From Agrypnia vestita (Eukaryota > Arthropoda > Insecta > Trichoptera > Phryganeidae): a stretch of 64,000 nt of DNA. Location: NCBI GenBank assembly GCA_016648135.1, contig JADDOH010010327.1, forward strand, positions 21,009 to 85,008. Direction: 5' to 3'. A program made the position numbers and the translations under genes. The notes beneath the pieces are model-generated. The model did not search any database, was not told where the DNA came from, and saw nothing but the letters and a program-made list of their open reading frames with translations. Positions 21,736-33,285 of the stretch are shown here, one piece after another; positions within the stretch are counted from its first letter, which is position 1, and every line of letters begins with the position of its first letter.

Positions 21736-23111
21736 ATGGCTCCCGGCAGCCCTGAGAGTCCCTCCATCAAGCCCGAGCCAGGGTCTGCAGCCAGGAGCGG
21801 CGATGAGCTCTGCCTTGATGTGGATATATCGAATCCTGACATCAAGCAGGAGTGCGCGGAGTACTACAGGAGGGCCGAGCAGGACAGCGGTAAGACATGA
21901 TATATTTGTTTCTACAGATGTGCTAGAGAGAGGGGAAGGCCACAGTGGCGATGCCAAGGGATGTGTGGCACTGTTGTTATAAACTTGTGAAAAAATGAAG
22001 AACAAGAAAAATATTTTATTATTTACTTACAAAGAGCTTACATGTATAATTTAACTTGATACATCTAATTAATGACCAATTAAAAGGAATGTTTTGTGAA
22101 ATAAAATCAATATTTAAAAACTTTTCCTTCAATTGAGAAGAATTATTATACGTATTTGTTTATAACAATAAGAAATAAATTAAAGCGGCCCTCATAGCGT
22201 AGTGGGCAAAACAAATCGAGGGTTCCGTGTTCGATTCCCGGTTTGGTCACAATGTATCAATGTTACTCAAGTTTGGGCGTTTTTGTGATGTAACTACTTC
22301 AGTAATTGGGCTTTTTGGTAGGTATATTGGAGCGTTTCAAAAAAGTATTTTATAAGTAAAACAAATAAGTAACAAGTATATTAATAAGTAAAATAAGTTG
22401 TAACTAAATAAAAATAATTAATTTTTAAAATTAATAATTTTTTCAGAAACCTCAAAAGGACTCCTAGACCGCAGCCGAATAGCCAAGAAAACTATCAAAA
22501 AAATATTTTCTTGTTCACAATGCTATTACACTAATTCGTTCCAATCATCGTTCAAGCGCCACATGCTAAAACACACCGGGGAGAAACCTTTCTCCTGCTC
22601 TCAATGTAATTATTCTTCTTCCCAGATATCAAATTTGAAGACCCATCAGCTATTACATACTGGGAATAAACCTTTCTCTTGCGCTCAGTGTAATTATACT
22701 TGTTCCCAGAAAAATAACTTGATGAACCATCTGCTAAAACATACTGGAGAGAAACCGTTCTCATGTTCTCAATGTCCTTACACTTGTTCTCAGAAATCAA
22801 ACTTGAGGACCCATCAGCTTATACATACTGGTGAGAAGCCTTTCTCTTGCTCTCAATGTAATTATACTTGTTCCCAGAAATCACACTTGAAGACCCACCA
22901 GCTTAGGCATACTGGAGAAAAACCTTTCTCTTGCACTCACTGTAATTATTCTTGTACCCATAAATCAAACTTAAAAGCCCACCAGCTCATACATACTGGT
23001 ATTAAACCGTTCTCTTGCTCTCAATGTCATTTTACTTGTTACCAGAAATCATCCTTGAAGACTCACCTGCTTATCCATACTGGGAATAAAGCTTTCTCTT
23101 GCTCTCAATGA
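21736..23111 (+). pseudogene. Unit B zinc-finger gene, frameshifted
   Basis: Exon 1 (21,736-21,889) starts MAPGSPESPSIKPEPGS and ends in a phase-1 donor (GACAGCG|GTAAGA), with two SUMO-consensus sites (IKPE, IKQE). Intron 1 carries the SINE. Exon 2 starts at 22,449 after TTTTTTCAG in matching phase and reads a linker (TSKGLLDRSRIAKKTIK) into finger 1. The A-run at about 22,498-22,503 has five As where the homologous reading needs four or seven, so the true frame ends at a TAA near 22,532. The finger frame is open again from 22,563 to a TGA at 23,109-23,111, giving about six and a half fingers of the CSQCNYTCSQKSNLKTH type. Either a pseudogene or a homopolymer sequencing error; the later stops and the split 3' part favour decay. 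Confidence 0.75.
22192..22356 (+). repeat. tRNA-derived SINE, unit B intron
   Basis: Starts GCGGCCCTCATAGCGTAGTG, with B-box GTGTTCGATTCCCGG and body GTAATTGGGCTTTTTGGTAG. It lies in the same intron position as in units A, C and D, so the insertion predates the duplications. Confidence 0.75.
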
Positions 23112-23720
23112 AATTATACTTGTTCTTTTAAATCAAGCTTAAAGTCCTGCCGGCTTATACATACAGGATTAAAGACTCACTTTCTATATACACACTGGGA
23201 ATAAAGCTTTCTCTCGCTATTAAGGTAATTATACTTGTTCCCAGAAATGAAGCTTAAAGACCCACCTCCTTATACATACTGGTAATAAACCGTTCTCTAG
23301 TTCTCAATGTGATTATATTTGTTCCTAGAAATCATAATGGAAGACTCACCTGCTTATTCATAGTGGTAATAAAGGATTTTCTCGCTCTCAAATTTAAAGA
23401 CCCACCCTCTTATACATACCGGTAATAAATCTTTCTCTTGCTCTCAATGTTATTACACTTGTTCCCGGAAATCAAACTGGAAAACCCGTCAGCTTATACA
23501 TACTTGTAATAAACCGTTCTCTTGCTCTAAATATACTTATACTTGTTCCTGGAAATCAAATGTGAAGACCCACCTACTTAAACAAAATGGGATTAAACCT
23601 TTTTCTTGCTCTCAACATAATTATATTGTTCCCTGAAATCAAAATTGAATATTCACCTGCCTATATATACTGGTAATAAACCTTTATCTTGCTTTCAATG
23701 AAATTATATTATTCCCAAAG
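23112..23720 (+). pseudogene. Decayed finger tail of unit B
   Basis: At least seven more finger repeats follow the stop, in several frames and with in-frame stops (for example TGTTCCTAGAAATCATAATGG). They retain KPFSCSQC and TCSQK words. The tail breaks off near 23,720 and resumes, more decayed, at 28,905 beyond a transposon cluster. Confidence 0.75.
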
Positions 23721-24059
23721 AATGAAGAAGACTCCCCCGAGACACCCTGTATTTAACTTCACTTTTTAGTTTCATAATATGATTGTATCATGATTAATAT
23801 TCTCTCTTATAATAAGAAATATAATTTGTATCCAAAAGTATTTGTTTTCATTAATATTCCTTCGCATTACATTTCAGGAGTTAAATGAAATACGAGTATT
23901 AAGATATATTGTGAAAACAAATGATTTTTGAAGTTATTTTCTTTTGGTGCATTCAGGGAAAAAATTTCAATGTAACGGAGGTGGCGCACGCCCAGTATGC
24001 CCATGTAGCAAGATTGTGTAGCGAAAACGCGAGACCACGAAATGCACATGATTTTTATT

Positions 24060-24840
24060 TACTAACTAGTTGTTCATCATCATCATCATTCTTGGCACTG
24101 CAACCCTTGGTGGGTCTTGGCCTCCTCAATAATTTTCCTCCACTCATCTCGGTCTAGTGCCAGCTCTCTCCAGTTTCAAAGCTCTAAGGCAGAGATATCT
24201 TTGAGGACGTTGTCACTCCATCTTAGTTTTGGCCTTCCTAAGCTCCTTCGCCCTATTGGTCTTGAGTTCAGTAGGAACTTTGGTGCTTGATGCTCGGACA
24301 TTCTCTCCACATGACCCAGCCACCGAAGTCTTCCCACTTTTATAAATTTTGTGACGTTTGGCTCCTTAAATAGAGTATAGAGCTCATTGTTGTAACGTCT
24401 GCGCCAAAGTCCATTTTCTAGAACCGGTCCAAAGATACGCCTCAAAATTTTCCTTTCAAAAAGATCCAGTGCTCGCTCATTCCTCTTAGTTATTACCCAC
24501 GTCTCAGCTGCATACGTGAGCACTTGTCTAATAAGCGTTTTGTACACTAATATCTTGGTGTTTCTGGATAGCAGTCTGGATTTTATCTGCTTTTGTAGGC
24601 GGAAAAAACAACGATTTGCGCTCACTATGCGCTTCTGGATCTCCTCTGTAGTATTATTTTGCTTGTCATCAGAGATCCTAGGTTTGTAAATCTTGGTACC
24701 GTTTCAAAATTTTGACTTCGACACGAGAGAGTTGGGATTTGTTGGGTGCATCCTACGGCCATGTATTTTGTCTTCTGCTGGTTTACTATGAGACCCATGT
24801 TTTTGGCAGAACTTTCAAGATTTATGAAGGCTATATAATG
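24060..24840 (-). mobile_element. RTE-like non-LTR retrotransposon, 3' fragment
   Basis: The minus strand encodes the C-terminal part of a reverse transcriptase. SSAKNMGLIVNQQKTKYMAV comes from a frameshifted upstream part. An open frame at 24,176-24,625 follows, with YKTLIRQVLTYAAETWVITK, FERKILRRIFGPV, RLRWLGHVERM and GRPKLRW. This tail is typical of RTE-type and related elements. The 3' end finishes in a TGATGA repeat (plus-strand TCATCATCATCATCA at 24,074-24,089), as RTE elements do. 5' truncated. Confidence 0.8.
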
Positions 24841-25889
24841 CCTATATAAATGATAATAGTAGATAATTAACTATTCTTCACTTTTTTGAAAATATCTTTT
24901 CGAAATCAATCCTTATTCTTTTTCTTCGGAAGGTTTTCTGAACTTTTGTTAAAAATTTTCCATTTTTTTGGTTTTTTTTTTTTGAATTTATTTTTTTAGT
25001 TATTTATTAAAAATTTTTTGTTTAATTATATATTAAATTTGTTATTATTGTATTCATTTATATATTTATTTATTTGTTTATTTATGTATGTCTATTGTAA
25101 TTTATTTATTAAAGAGGTTCGGTTAAGAAAACTGTATTAGCTGTTTTCGGTAAAATAATTTTTACATATGTAATGCGTAATGGTGCGATATAATAAAATC
25201 GTGTGGACGTTTTAATAAACTGGAATATGATGGGAATAATGTAAATAACTTTAATATGATGGTAATAATGTGAAATTGGGAAAATGCGCGTTTTTGCGAA
25301 ATGAGCTTTTGCATAGATGTGACGTAACGATTTTGAAAATGCCCTTGGATGGGAAATATTATACAGGGTGTTTTTTATGCAAGGACGTTTATCTGTGATC
25401 ACTATAAAATTTTTTTTGAATTTTAGATTTTCAACATTGATGACGTATTTTTTTTGGGGATTTTTTTTATAAATGCGCGTTTTATCGAAATTAGATTCGT
25501 AGGGGGGATTATATTTAGACAGAGTGTTTTTTAGTTTTTGACGTCACATTTTAGAGATTTTGAATCATTGAAGCGTGACGTTACGTTTTAGACGTTTGGA
25601 AAATTATATACAGAGTTGAAATTTTGAAAAATTGACAGTGTTTTGTACAAAATTATTTTTTTATCAAAAACCAAAAACCAAAAAAAAAATTTTTAAACCT
25701 AAAACCCAAAAAGGTTTTTTTTTTAAAAACAAATAAACAAAATCAAAACACCAAGATCAAAAAAAAAAAACAATTTTGTGTCATTAGTACTCTAAATTTG
25801 GAAATACATATTTTCTTATGTTAATTTGCTTCCAGATTCTTAGATAAGTTTAGGTTAGGTTGGGAAAGGTTAGGTTAGGTTTAGGAAGC
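24841..25889. other. AT-rich interval with homopolymer runs
   Basis: Very AT-rich sequence with many T- and A-runs and no credible exon. The word ACAGGGTGTTTTTTATG near 25,365 recurs in similar form near 25,515 and 54,898, suggesting old DNA-transposon remnants. Degenerate TTAGGTT repeats lie at 25,849-25,885. Confidence 0.5.
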
Positions 25890-26243
25890 GATGCCCGATT
25901 TCGAAAATTTAAAAAGTCCTAGACGGGCGCAGCCCGTCCGCGCCTTCCCACGACAGACGACACGAAGGCCGTGCAGCGGGCGTCTGCGCCCGCTAAGCGG
26001 GAGCTGTCTCACTCACCTTTGCGCGGCTTCGGACGCGCAGCGGCTTCTTCTTACACCCTACGGTTTTTAAAATTCGAAGTTCTTACCCCCACACAATATC
26101 ATTCACAACTCGGTCATTTATCATCCGATTTCAATTTAAAAAAATATCACAGATAGCTCTCGTCTTCTTCTATCGAATATTATAATCTGGCACAGTCTGC
26201 CACCAGGCTAAATTGCATGCATAGTCGTGCAACGGGCACCTAG
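25890..26243 (+). mobile_element. Helitron-like 3' fragment
   Basis: A GC-rich start (GACGGGCGCAGCCCGTCCGC) leads into AT-rich sequence that ends in a short hairpin GTGC-AACGG-GCAC (26,227-26,239, with one extra G) followed by CTAG and then T. A 3' hairpin a few bases from a CTRR end, with T as the next base, is the Helitron terminus signature. The 5' end and any helicase are not visible, so it would be a non-autonomous or truncated copy. Confidence 0.4.
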
Positions 26244-26359
26244 TATATATATATATATATATATACTAGGTATATATATGTTAAATCTAAGGCTTTCACG
26301 GGTACAATACTACTTTGGGGGTAACCCGCGTCAAATTCTGGTCGTCAGGACCAGTCGTC

Positions 26360-26400
26360 TGCCGACGTTTCGAACAGATCTCACTGTTCATCTTCAGGGC
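26360..26400 (-). ncRNA. Hammerhead-like motif in Penelope end
   Basis: The minus strand reads CTGAAGA (matching CUGANGA), then a 6-base-pair stem GAACAG/CTGTTC with loop TGAGAT, then GAAAC, then a 4-base-pair stem CGTC/GACG. Penelope elements are known to carry hammerhead ribozymes in their terminal repeats. One extra base after CUGANGA and an A where the conserved U before the cleavage site is expected suggest a decayed copy. Confidence 0.35.
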
Positions 26401-26487
26401 GCCTTGTCGATGAGCTGCTTCTCCAAAAAGCGTACAACCGTTTGGGTCCGGAGCTCACCGTCAAGTGAAAGTTTGAAAAATTCTGCG

Positions 26488-27662
26488 TCAGGTGTTTGTG
26501 GAGGAGTGGGTTTCTCCAGCGACGCCGTTAATGTGTTTTGCTCTGCTTCTAGTAATCCGTATATTTACTTTATTATCGTCATTATACAATATTGAGAAGG
26601 TTGGATTTTCTAATTGCTTCGGTGTTTTCATCGTGATTTCTGGTTTATTATTATTAATATTATTTGTATTAGAAATTTGATTATTATTATTAAGAATGTT
26701 ACTCCATGCGGTCGGAAGTCGAATGCTATCGTCTCTGTTGTTCATTATATTATTATTTCTTTTATTTATTTCAACTGCCTCTCTGTAGATTCTAAATGTT
26801 TCATTATTGAGGCTGGCAACTACTTTTGAGTTGTCGAAGTCTATTTTATGATTCTCCGTTAGAGAGTGGTGGACAAGGGAAGAAGTTAGTTTCCGATTTT
26901 TTATATCTACGCGATGTTCAGAGACGCGTGCCGAGATTCTTCGGTTTGACCTTCCTATGTAGGTTTTGTTACAGTCACCGCATGGTATTTCGTATACCCC
27001 GTGCGATTCTAGAGGTATTTTATCCTTCGGACTTCTTAAAAGTGATGAAATTTTATTATATGTTCTAAAAACAGTGCGGATATTATATTTATTTAATAAT
27101 CGACTTATTTTATCTGTAGTTCCCTTTACGTACGGTAGGAATGCGGTAGCTAGTGGTTTTGCTTCTATTAATTTATTTTTATTATTATTATTTTTACTTG
27201 AATGTCTTTTAATTGCGTTATTTATCGTGGAATTCGAGAAACCGTTACACTGAAGCGCATTTTTAAGATGTTTCAATTCGTTTTTAATATTATCAGAGTC
27301 GGCTATCCTTATTGACCGCGTGATCAAGGTATTTGCTACTGAGGCGATTTGTGCTGGATGATGATTTGACGATGCGTGGAGATATCTGTTGGTGTGGGTT
27401 GATTTTCTGTAAACTGTATGACCGAGAGTGCCGTCGTCTTTCTTAATTATTAGAACATCAAGAAAAGGAATTTCATTATTGTTTTCTATTTCCATTGTGA
27501 ACTTGATGGTATTATGGATTTCGTTCAAAAAATTAAGGAATTTATGTAGTTCTTCCAACCCGTGTGGCCATATAACGAAAGTGTCGTCCACGTATCTGAT
27601 CCAAAGTTTCGGTTTTAGTCGTGCCCTTTTTATAGCTTCTTTTTCTAATTTAGTCATAGAAG
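26488..27662 (-). mobile_element. Penelope-like element: RT C-terminus plus GIY-YIG nuclease
   Basis: The open frame contains the reverse transcriptase motif RYVDDTFVIW, then EIPFLDVLIIKKDDGTLGHT, VYRKSTHTNRYLH and LPYVKGTTDKISRLLNKYNI. The C-terminal nuclease follows with VYEIPCGDCNKTYIGRSNRR and RVSEHR. This order of RT followed by GIY-YIG is diagnostic of Penelope-like elements. The N-terminal RT is missing. The apparent first 30 residues (27,663-27,750) are really the antisense of the facing second copy. The frame is intact from YVDD to the end, so the copy is fairly young. Its 3' region continues to about 26,270, with a hammerhead-like motif. Confidence 0.9.
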
Positions 27663-28240
27663 CAAAACCACTAGCTACCGCATTCCTACCGTACGTAAAG
27701 GGAACTACAGATAAAATAAGTCGATTATTAAATAAATATAATATCCGCACTGTTTTTAGAACATATAATAAAATTTCATCACTTTTAAGAAGTCCGAAGG
27801 ATAAAATACCTCTAGAATCGCACGGGGCATATGAAATACCATGCGGTATATATATATATAGATATAATAGTATATATATATTATATAATATAAGTTATAT
27901 AATATATATATATATAGCTATATATATATATATATCTTACCATCAACCTCAACCATCGCAAATATTAATAACGACACATGCAGAATATATAGGGAAGCAA
28001 TAGAAATACATAAAAATAAAAATAACATGAATTGCCGCGACGACGCGATCCGAATTCCTTATACTTGGAAATCCATTCTTAATGACTGTAAAATCTTTTC
28101 AAAATCAGCCCCTATTAACCCGATTCCAAGTACAGACGCAGTAAATGATCATATTAATATAACTAACAATAACGGAATTTCCAACAATAATAGAAGAATT
28201 ACCAGGTCACAAAGTAAATTCAGCAATTAGCCTCGCATTA
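27661..28240 (+). mobile_element. Second Penelope-like copy, opposite orientation, internally deleted
   Basis: From 27,661 the plus strand encodes AKPLATAFLPYVKGTTDK and continues to HGAYEIPCG. Here the coding sequence breaks into a TA-repeat (about 27,845-27,930). It resumes at about 27,940 with CRIYREAIEIHKNK and NCRDDAIRIPYTWKSI, homologous to the C-terminus of the first copy. The GIY-YIG catalytic region is lost. Bases 27,661-27,845 are the exact inverse of 26,983-27,167, so the two copies face head to head. Confidence 0.8.
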
Positions 28241-28329
28241 GGCTTCACTTGGATCTCGACTTCTGGAGTGAACGGGTGTGCTTGCCATCAATTCAAAACA
28301 GAACTCGAAATACAAGGCGCAAAATCCCT

Positions 28330-28424
28330 TTGAAAATGGCCAGTGCTATCTGTCCGAAACGTTGGGTACAATATAACAGTCTTTCTCAAGACTACAATAC
28401 GCGGGTTATCCTAGAAAATAATCC

Positions 28425-28481
<57 letters not shown>

Positions 28482-28811
28482 AGTTATTAAGGAGTATCCG
28501 CGAGTACTTGTATATGGAATATTTTGGGACTGGATCGCGTGGTGGGGTGGTTTCCCTGGTTATATAAGTAGAATCCCTCGTAACTTACCTATGAAAGCAG
28601 TCACATAATTAATAAGCACTGGCTTCCCTCGAACTGAAGTAATTCTATAGTGGGAGATTAATTTCTACTTCCATAAGTTTTGTTGTTGTTGCCTTGACAA
28701 TGGCAAGTAATACCTTGCCGAAACGTCACGTCGGCCCAAGTTTCCTCAGGGAAACCGCTCCACCACGCGATCCAGTCCAGAAGCCCAAAATATTCCACAT
28801 ATACACAGGTC
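28330..28811 (+). mobile_element. Penelope-type 3' ends with TA repeat and foldback
   Basis: CTGTCCGAAACGTTGGG near 28,349 and CTTGCCGAAACGTCACG near 28,712 are the GAAAC halves of hammerhead-like motifs typical of Penelope ends. A TA repeat occupies about 28,427-28,478. A 48-base inverted pair (about 28,512-28,560 and 28,752-28,803), with GGACTGGATCGCGTGGTGG against its complement, forms a foldback. The segment reads as nested Penelope termini. Confidence 0.5.
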
Positions 28812-29195
28812 AGTCCTGATGATGGACCCTGCAATGGGATCCAAAAGGTCAGCGTGAAAGGTTAAATATACACGGTAAAATATACCCAGAAAACAGGTAA
28901 CATATTTTCTTTTCGAAAATCAACCTTTTTCTTGTTCACAATGTCTTTGTACTAGTTCCAAAATCATATATTTTTAGAACCACATGCGAACGCACACTAG
29001 TGGAAACCTTTCTCGTGCTCTCAATGTCCTACACATACTCTCGAGAGAAACGGTTTTCCTGCTCTCAACGTAAATAATCCCATAGATCCAACATACAGAC
29101 CCACACGCTTACACTCGCTGGAGAGAAGCCTTGCTCGTGCTCCCAGTGTAATGACACACTTACTCGAAACGCAAGCTTTAAGAAAAATATTTACA
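28812..29195 (+). pseudogene. Remote 3' remnant of the unit B finger array
   Basis: Decayed finger words (CSQC, ETVFLLST-type frames, GEKPCSCSQCNDTLTRNAS near 29,120) align with the tail of unit A at 20,740. They show that the 23.72-28.81 kb transposon cluster was inserted into the end of unit B. No open frame of useful length remains. Confidence 0.6.
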
Positions 29196-30679
29196 AACAA
29201 TCGCGAGATTGGTGTCACTCTCATTCCACCTACTTCAATCCATCTGACTCATTTTTAAATACTCAATATACAAAGTTGATTTAAGTGAGATACTGTTTAT
29301 ACATTTTTTTTACATGCGTCAGTAGGTGGGTTCCATATAGGACGCTTATAAAAAATTAAAGCATTCTTTTAGATAATTTAAAATATTCCACTCGTCACTG
29401 GTTGATGCTGTCACAGATTCATAGTTCGCAATATTTTTGGCCGAATTCGTTTCTACGATTGTCACTGACAAAACAAAGCCACTGATGGCTTAACAATATG
29501 TATTTATTGTTATTACTCCCTTTATATTAACTCGTGGCGTCTGTCTGCTTGTTTGACGCAAAAACTTTGGATCGATTTTTAACCTTTTTCCCGTGATCCA
29601 ATCGAGTTGAAACTTTGCAAGCAGACTCGTGGCGACGATCAAAAAGATCTATCATTTTTTTTTAAATTAATAATTATAGTGTAATTTTGGATTTTTCAAA
29701 TTTTTAATTGTTTTTTAAAATTGGAAACCATACAAATGTTTGATTACTACCAACTGCGGCCTGACGACGTCACGGAATATTTAAAATTTGACCGTCGGTA
29801 TAATAGGTACATCACTATGAATTTCGAAAATTTATGACAATTGGTTCACAGATGATAGCAAAATTCAGTTTTTTGGGAAGAAATCAAATAATAATTTATT
29901 TCTTTTAGATTTCTGCTTAGTTTTGAATAATTCTGCATTACTCAAATCTGATTCTGACTATTTTAAATCATTTTGATGCTGGAAATTCATAAGGTACGAT
30001 ATTGCTGATAATTGAATCTAACAAAATCTTGATTAAATTGACTGACTAATGTTTTTAGAATTTATTCTTCAAAGCAAAAAGTGTCTTATTAAAGCTCAAA
30101 ATATCTGACATTTTAGAAATATATTAAATTCCTGTAAGTTTAGTGTTATGTTATAGTTTTTAATTCGTCTTCAATTGTTAATATTTTCATTCGCCAAAAG
30201 GAATGTAATAGGAAATAAAACGAAAAGAAAATTCAAATGGAAATAAAGAGATATTTTTAGAGATTTTTTTCTAAACATGTTTCATTTTTAGTCAATCAAT
30301 TATTTAATTACATGATGGTAAACTTAATTTACAAAGAAAGGGAGTAAAATAGAAACTTGGTTTTTATGGGTTAGTTTTTTTTTTCATTGATATCATTTTA
30401 CCCTTAAAATTCAATTTTCATACTAAAAGAATATTGTTATATTCACGAATTTCATGTTCAAAAAATCATTTATATATCGGTTAGTCTCTAAATATATTTA
30501 ACTTCACTTTTTGTTTTAAAATTATGTATCAATATTAATATTTTCTATTGAAATAATTGGTAATTAAATTTGTATCCAACAGTATTTGTTTTATTTGTAT
30601 TTGTTTATTAGTATTTGTTTTCACGAAAATTGCCTTCGCATTATATTTTACGATCAAAATGAAATATTACGAAGTAAAT
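29196..30679. other. Unit B 3' flank and AT-rich intergenic DNA
   Basis: The family 3' flank (TTCCACCTACTTCAATCCATC, TTCGTTTCTACGATTGTCACTG) continues to about 29,510. The rest is AT-rich with no credible exon until 30,480-30,660. There the TTTGTATCCAACAGTATTTG segment of the shared flank appears once more, probably displaced by an inserted stretch at 29,510-30,480. Confidence 0.55.
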
Positions 30680-31050
30680 ATGTGGCGGAACCGGCCCCGG
30701 GCGACATCTGCCGTCCACGGGCGCGGACGTCAAGCAACCGAGCGGAAGAGAAGCGACGGTATTCCAGACCCGGCCGTCCCAGCGCGTACAGCTCTTGAAA
30801 CGTATTCCTTACACCGGGAGTGCTATTGTTGCAAAACCTAAATCAAGCCGCGCGTCCCGATATTCAACTAACCCAATCTAGCTCCGCGTAAAGTAGAGTC
30901 GCAAACTAACACCGCCACGTAATAATAACTTTGTATCTTTATTAAATAAACTTGTTGTTAGCATTTTCGCTTACGTAAGTGTCTCATTGCGTGCACAAAA
31001 AGGTTCACCCACATCGACCCGGCAGTTCCGAGTAAGGCTGAGTACCAAAC
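30680..31050 (+). mobile_element. LTR-like sequence
   Basis: A GC-rich 5' part (GGCGGAACCGGCCCCGGGCG) is followed by an AT-rich part with ATTAAATAAAC, a likely polyadenylation signal, and then TGTCTCATTGCGTGC. The 5' words resemble GGCGGAACCGGCC at 61,616. The composition step and signal order fit an LTR U3-R-U5 arrangement. No internal retroelement coding region adjoins it, so it would be a solo or truncated LTR. Confidence 0.35.
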
Positions 31051-31459
31051 TGTAAGTACGAATGAAATATACACATAGCAGCCGCTACACCCATTAAATC
31101 CCGCAGTTTAAAAAAAAGGGGCTTTGGGGTGGAAAAGGGCGACCACTCGCGTCGTTGTGAGATTTCGTCTCCCGCTCTGATCCACACCAACATACCCACC
31201 TATAAACGGTGGCCATAGCCTTCCCATAAATATATTTATGAAAACAAATGCATTTTTTTGTAATGGCAGCCAACTTGTTGACACACACTGCCGACACAAA
31301 GCGCAACAAAATCCGATAAAAATCTTGATATGACTAAATATCAATGGGATCAGTGAAATGTACGGCATCACAAAAATGAAATACAATGTTATGAAAATGT
31401 TGATTAAAAGCTCCGATTTCACAAAATCGTAACTGGCTGTATTAGTAGAAATCGCCTTG

Positions 31460-32290
31460 GCTCCCGAAGATGGCCGGTGATTCTGATTTGACTCCGTCCG
31501 AGTCGCCTTGATGATGATGATCCAGAACTCTGAATTCCGGGATGAGGAAAGTTGGAATTGTTCAAGTCTATATGGCTTTAGGAAGTCGTTGAGGACGATG
31601 AACAATATTCGGTTAAGTCGCCTCGTTCCAGAAAGTCGTTGATGATGATGATCAAGAAATTCCAAATTCAGAAGTGTGAAAAGTCGGAATTATTCAAGTC
31701 CATCTGGTTTCAGAGAGTCGCTGATGATGATGATTCTGAATTCCAGAATTTATGAATTGGAAGACTTGACTGGTGTCAGTAGTTCTGGTTCCGGAAGGTA
31801 GGTGACGATGATAATAATCAGGTTTCTCCAACTCGCTCTGGCTTCGGAAGATGATGATGACTTCGAAACTACAAAATCCCAAAATTGAAAGACTGGACGG
31901 GTATAAATAGCTCTGGTTCCGGGAGGTAGGTGATGATGATGACGATGATCTGGTTGTCCAACTTGCTCTACTCCACGAAGATAATCGATAATGATGATGA
32001 TTTCGAAATACCAAAATTCAATGTTGAAAGACTGGACTGGTATCAGTAGCTCTGGTTCCGGAAGGTAGGTGACGATAATGATTATCTGGTTACTCCAACT
32101 CGCTCTGGCTCCAGAAGATAATCGATGTCAATGATGATAATCTGGAAATTCCCTGATTGCCAGCTATGTACTACTGGAGTGGTTCCATCCCTGGTTCCCG
32201 AAGATGGATGAATATGTCGATGAGTGGAGACCCAAAGACCCGTAGTGATGTTGATGATGAATAGATTACTGTCTGCATACCCTGCAGACA
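31460..32290. repeat. TGATGA-rich minisatellite, 130-140 bp period
   Basis: Units beginning TCTGGTTCCGGAAGGTAGGTGA start at 31,783, 31,912 and 32,051 (periods 129 and 139). Each contains GATGATGATGA, CTCCAACTCGCTCTGGCT and a CCAAAATT-TTGAAAGACTGGAC block. More diverged units extend back to about 31,460 and forward to about 32,290. The long minus-strand frames here are products of the repeat. Confidence 0.75.
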
Positions 32291-33049
32291 TTCCTTCCAT
32301 CTGTTGCAATCGGTGGTAGGTATTACACCCCTTTGCTTGAATTGTAGTTGTTGACCCTGAAAATCATGTCCTATATTCATTGCACAAGCATTTAGCTTAG
32401 TTTGAAAATAGTAAGAAGATTGATGTGACACGTATTCCGTGTTCGCATCTATATTTAAAAAAAAAAAAATATCTCTCCGTACACTGAAGTCGGTTTGAAT
32501 TTCTCTACAAATGATTGAAATAAAACTCACCTATGGAAGGGTTATATCCTCTTCTTTATTACGTGATGAAGCATTTCAACGATTAACACAGCAAACAGAC
32601 ACATATCAAGATTTTTTAAATTGTTAAGGCAAAAAGCGCAAGAGGCAAAAAGTAAACACTGCGATTAGCTACAACTTCATACGTATTCGTTCTTCATAAT
32701 TATGTTTCATTGACCTTTCTTATACGTGTTTCTGAAAATACTTTCTATCTCTTTCTGACTAAAAGATTCGGTACTTAATAGAAGACAGTAGAGACTAGAT
32801 GTCTCAGATTTGTTTTTTAGTGACTAGTCTATATTTATAGTACGTCTATGCATTTTTACCATTTCAAAAACCAATATTAATAATTTAACTACATTGAAGT
32901 GTTATAAATTATATTTATCATCTACCTAGAGCTTCCAAGACTCCCAAAAAAATTGTTTTTATTTTTAATGTATTTGTAAAAAATAATATAAATATAATAA
33001 AGGCGAATACATAGCCCGATTAACCAATTTGCCCCGGCCGAGATTACAC

Positions 33050-33285
33050 AAGAATAATCATAAATTTTACCGTTGTCTGTTTCTTACAATCTTTGTCTAT
33101 GGTGGTGTCGCCGTATTAATCATTATCGTTATATAAAATTATTCAGCCTTCGTTTCGATATTCTTCAATAATCAGTCGTTTAATATGATTTTCTTTGAAT
33201 TAGTACATTGTGTACAATACTCTTCAAGTCGTTAGTGTATAAATTTGAGTCCAAAAGAAAGGGAAACTCACAAGGCCACGAGAAT
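33050..33285 (+). promoter_or_regulatory. Unit C promoter / 5' exon module (donor lost)
   Basis: This segment is homologous to 43,025-43,290 and 62,620-62,880. In those copies an arthropod-like initiator (TCAGT or TCAGC) is followed after about 35 bases by AAAAG|GTAAG, a donor. In unit C the initiator reads TCGTT and the donor reads GGGAAAC instead of GGTAAGC. The module therefore looks inactivated here, unless another start is used. The role is inferred from conservation and splice signals. Confidence 0.45.

Noticed and set aside
25109..25402. Minus-strand frame of 97 codons in AT-rich DNA
   Set aside because: The composition is random-like, there is no family resemblance, and it overlaps an old element terminus word (ACAGGGTG).
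27663..27750. N-terminal 30 residues of the Penelope open frame (MRILYLFNNR...)
   Set aside because: These bases are the inverse of the facing second copy, so the apparent extension is antisense read-through and not part of the protein.
31005..32530. Overlapping minus-strand frames of 64-185 codons as a gene cluster
   Set aside because: Most lie in or beside the TGATGA minisatellite and an LTR-like block. Translations are low in complexity and mutually overlapping in different frames.
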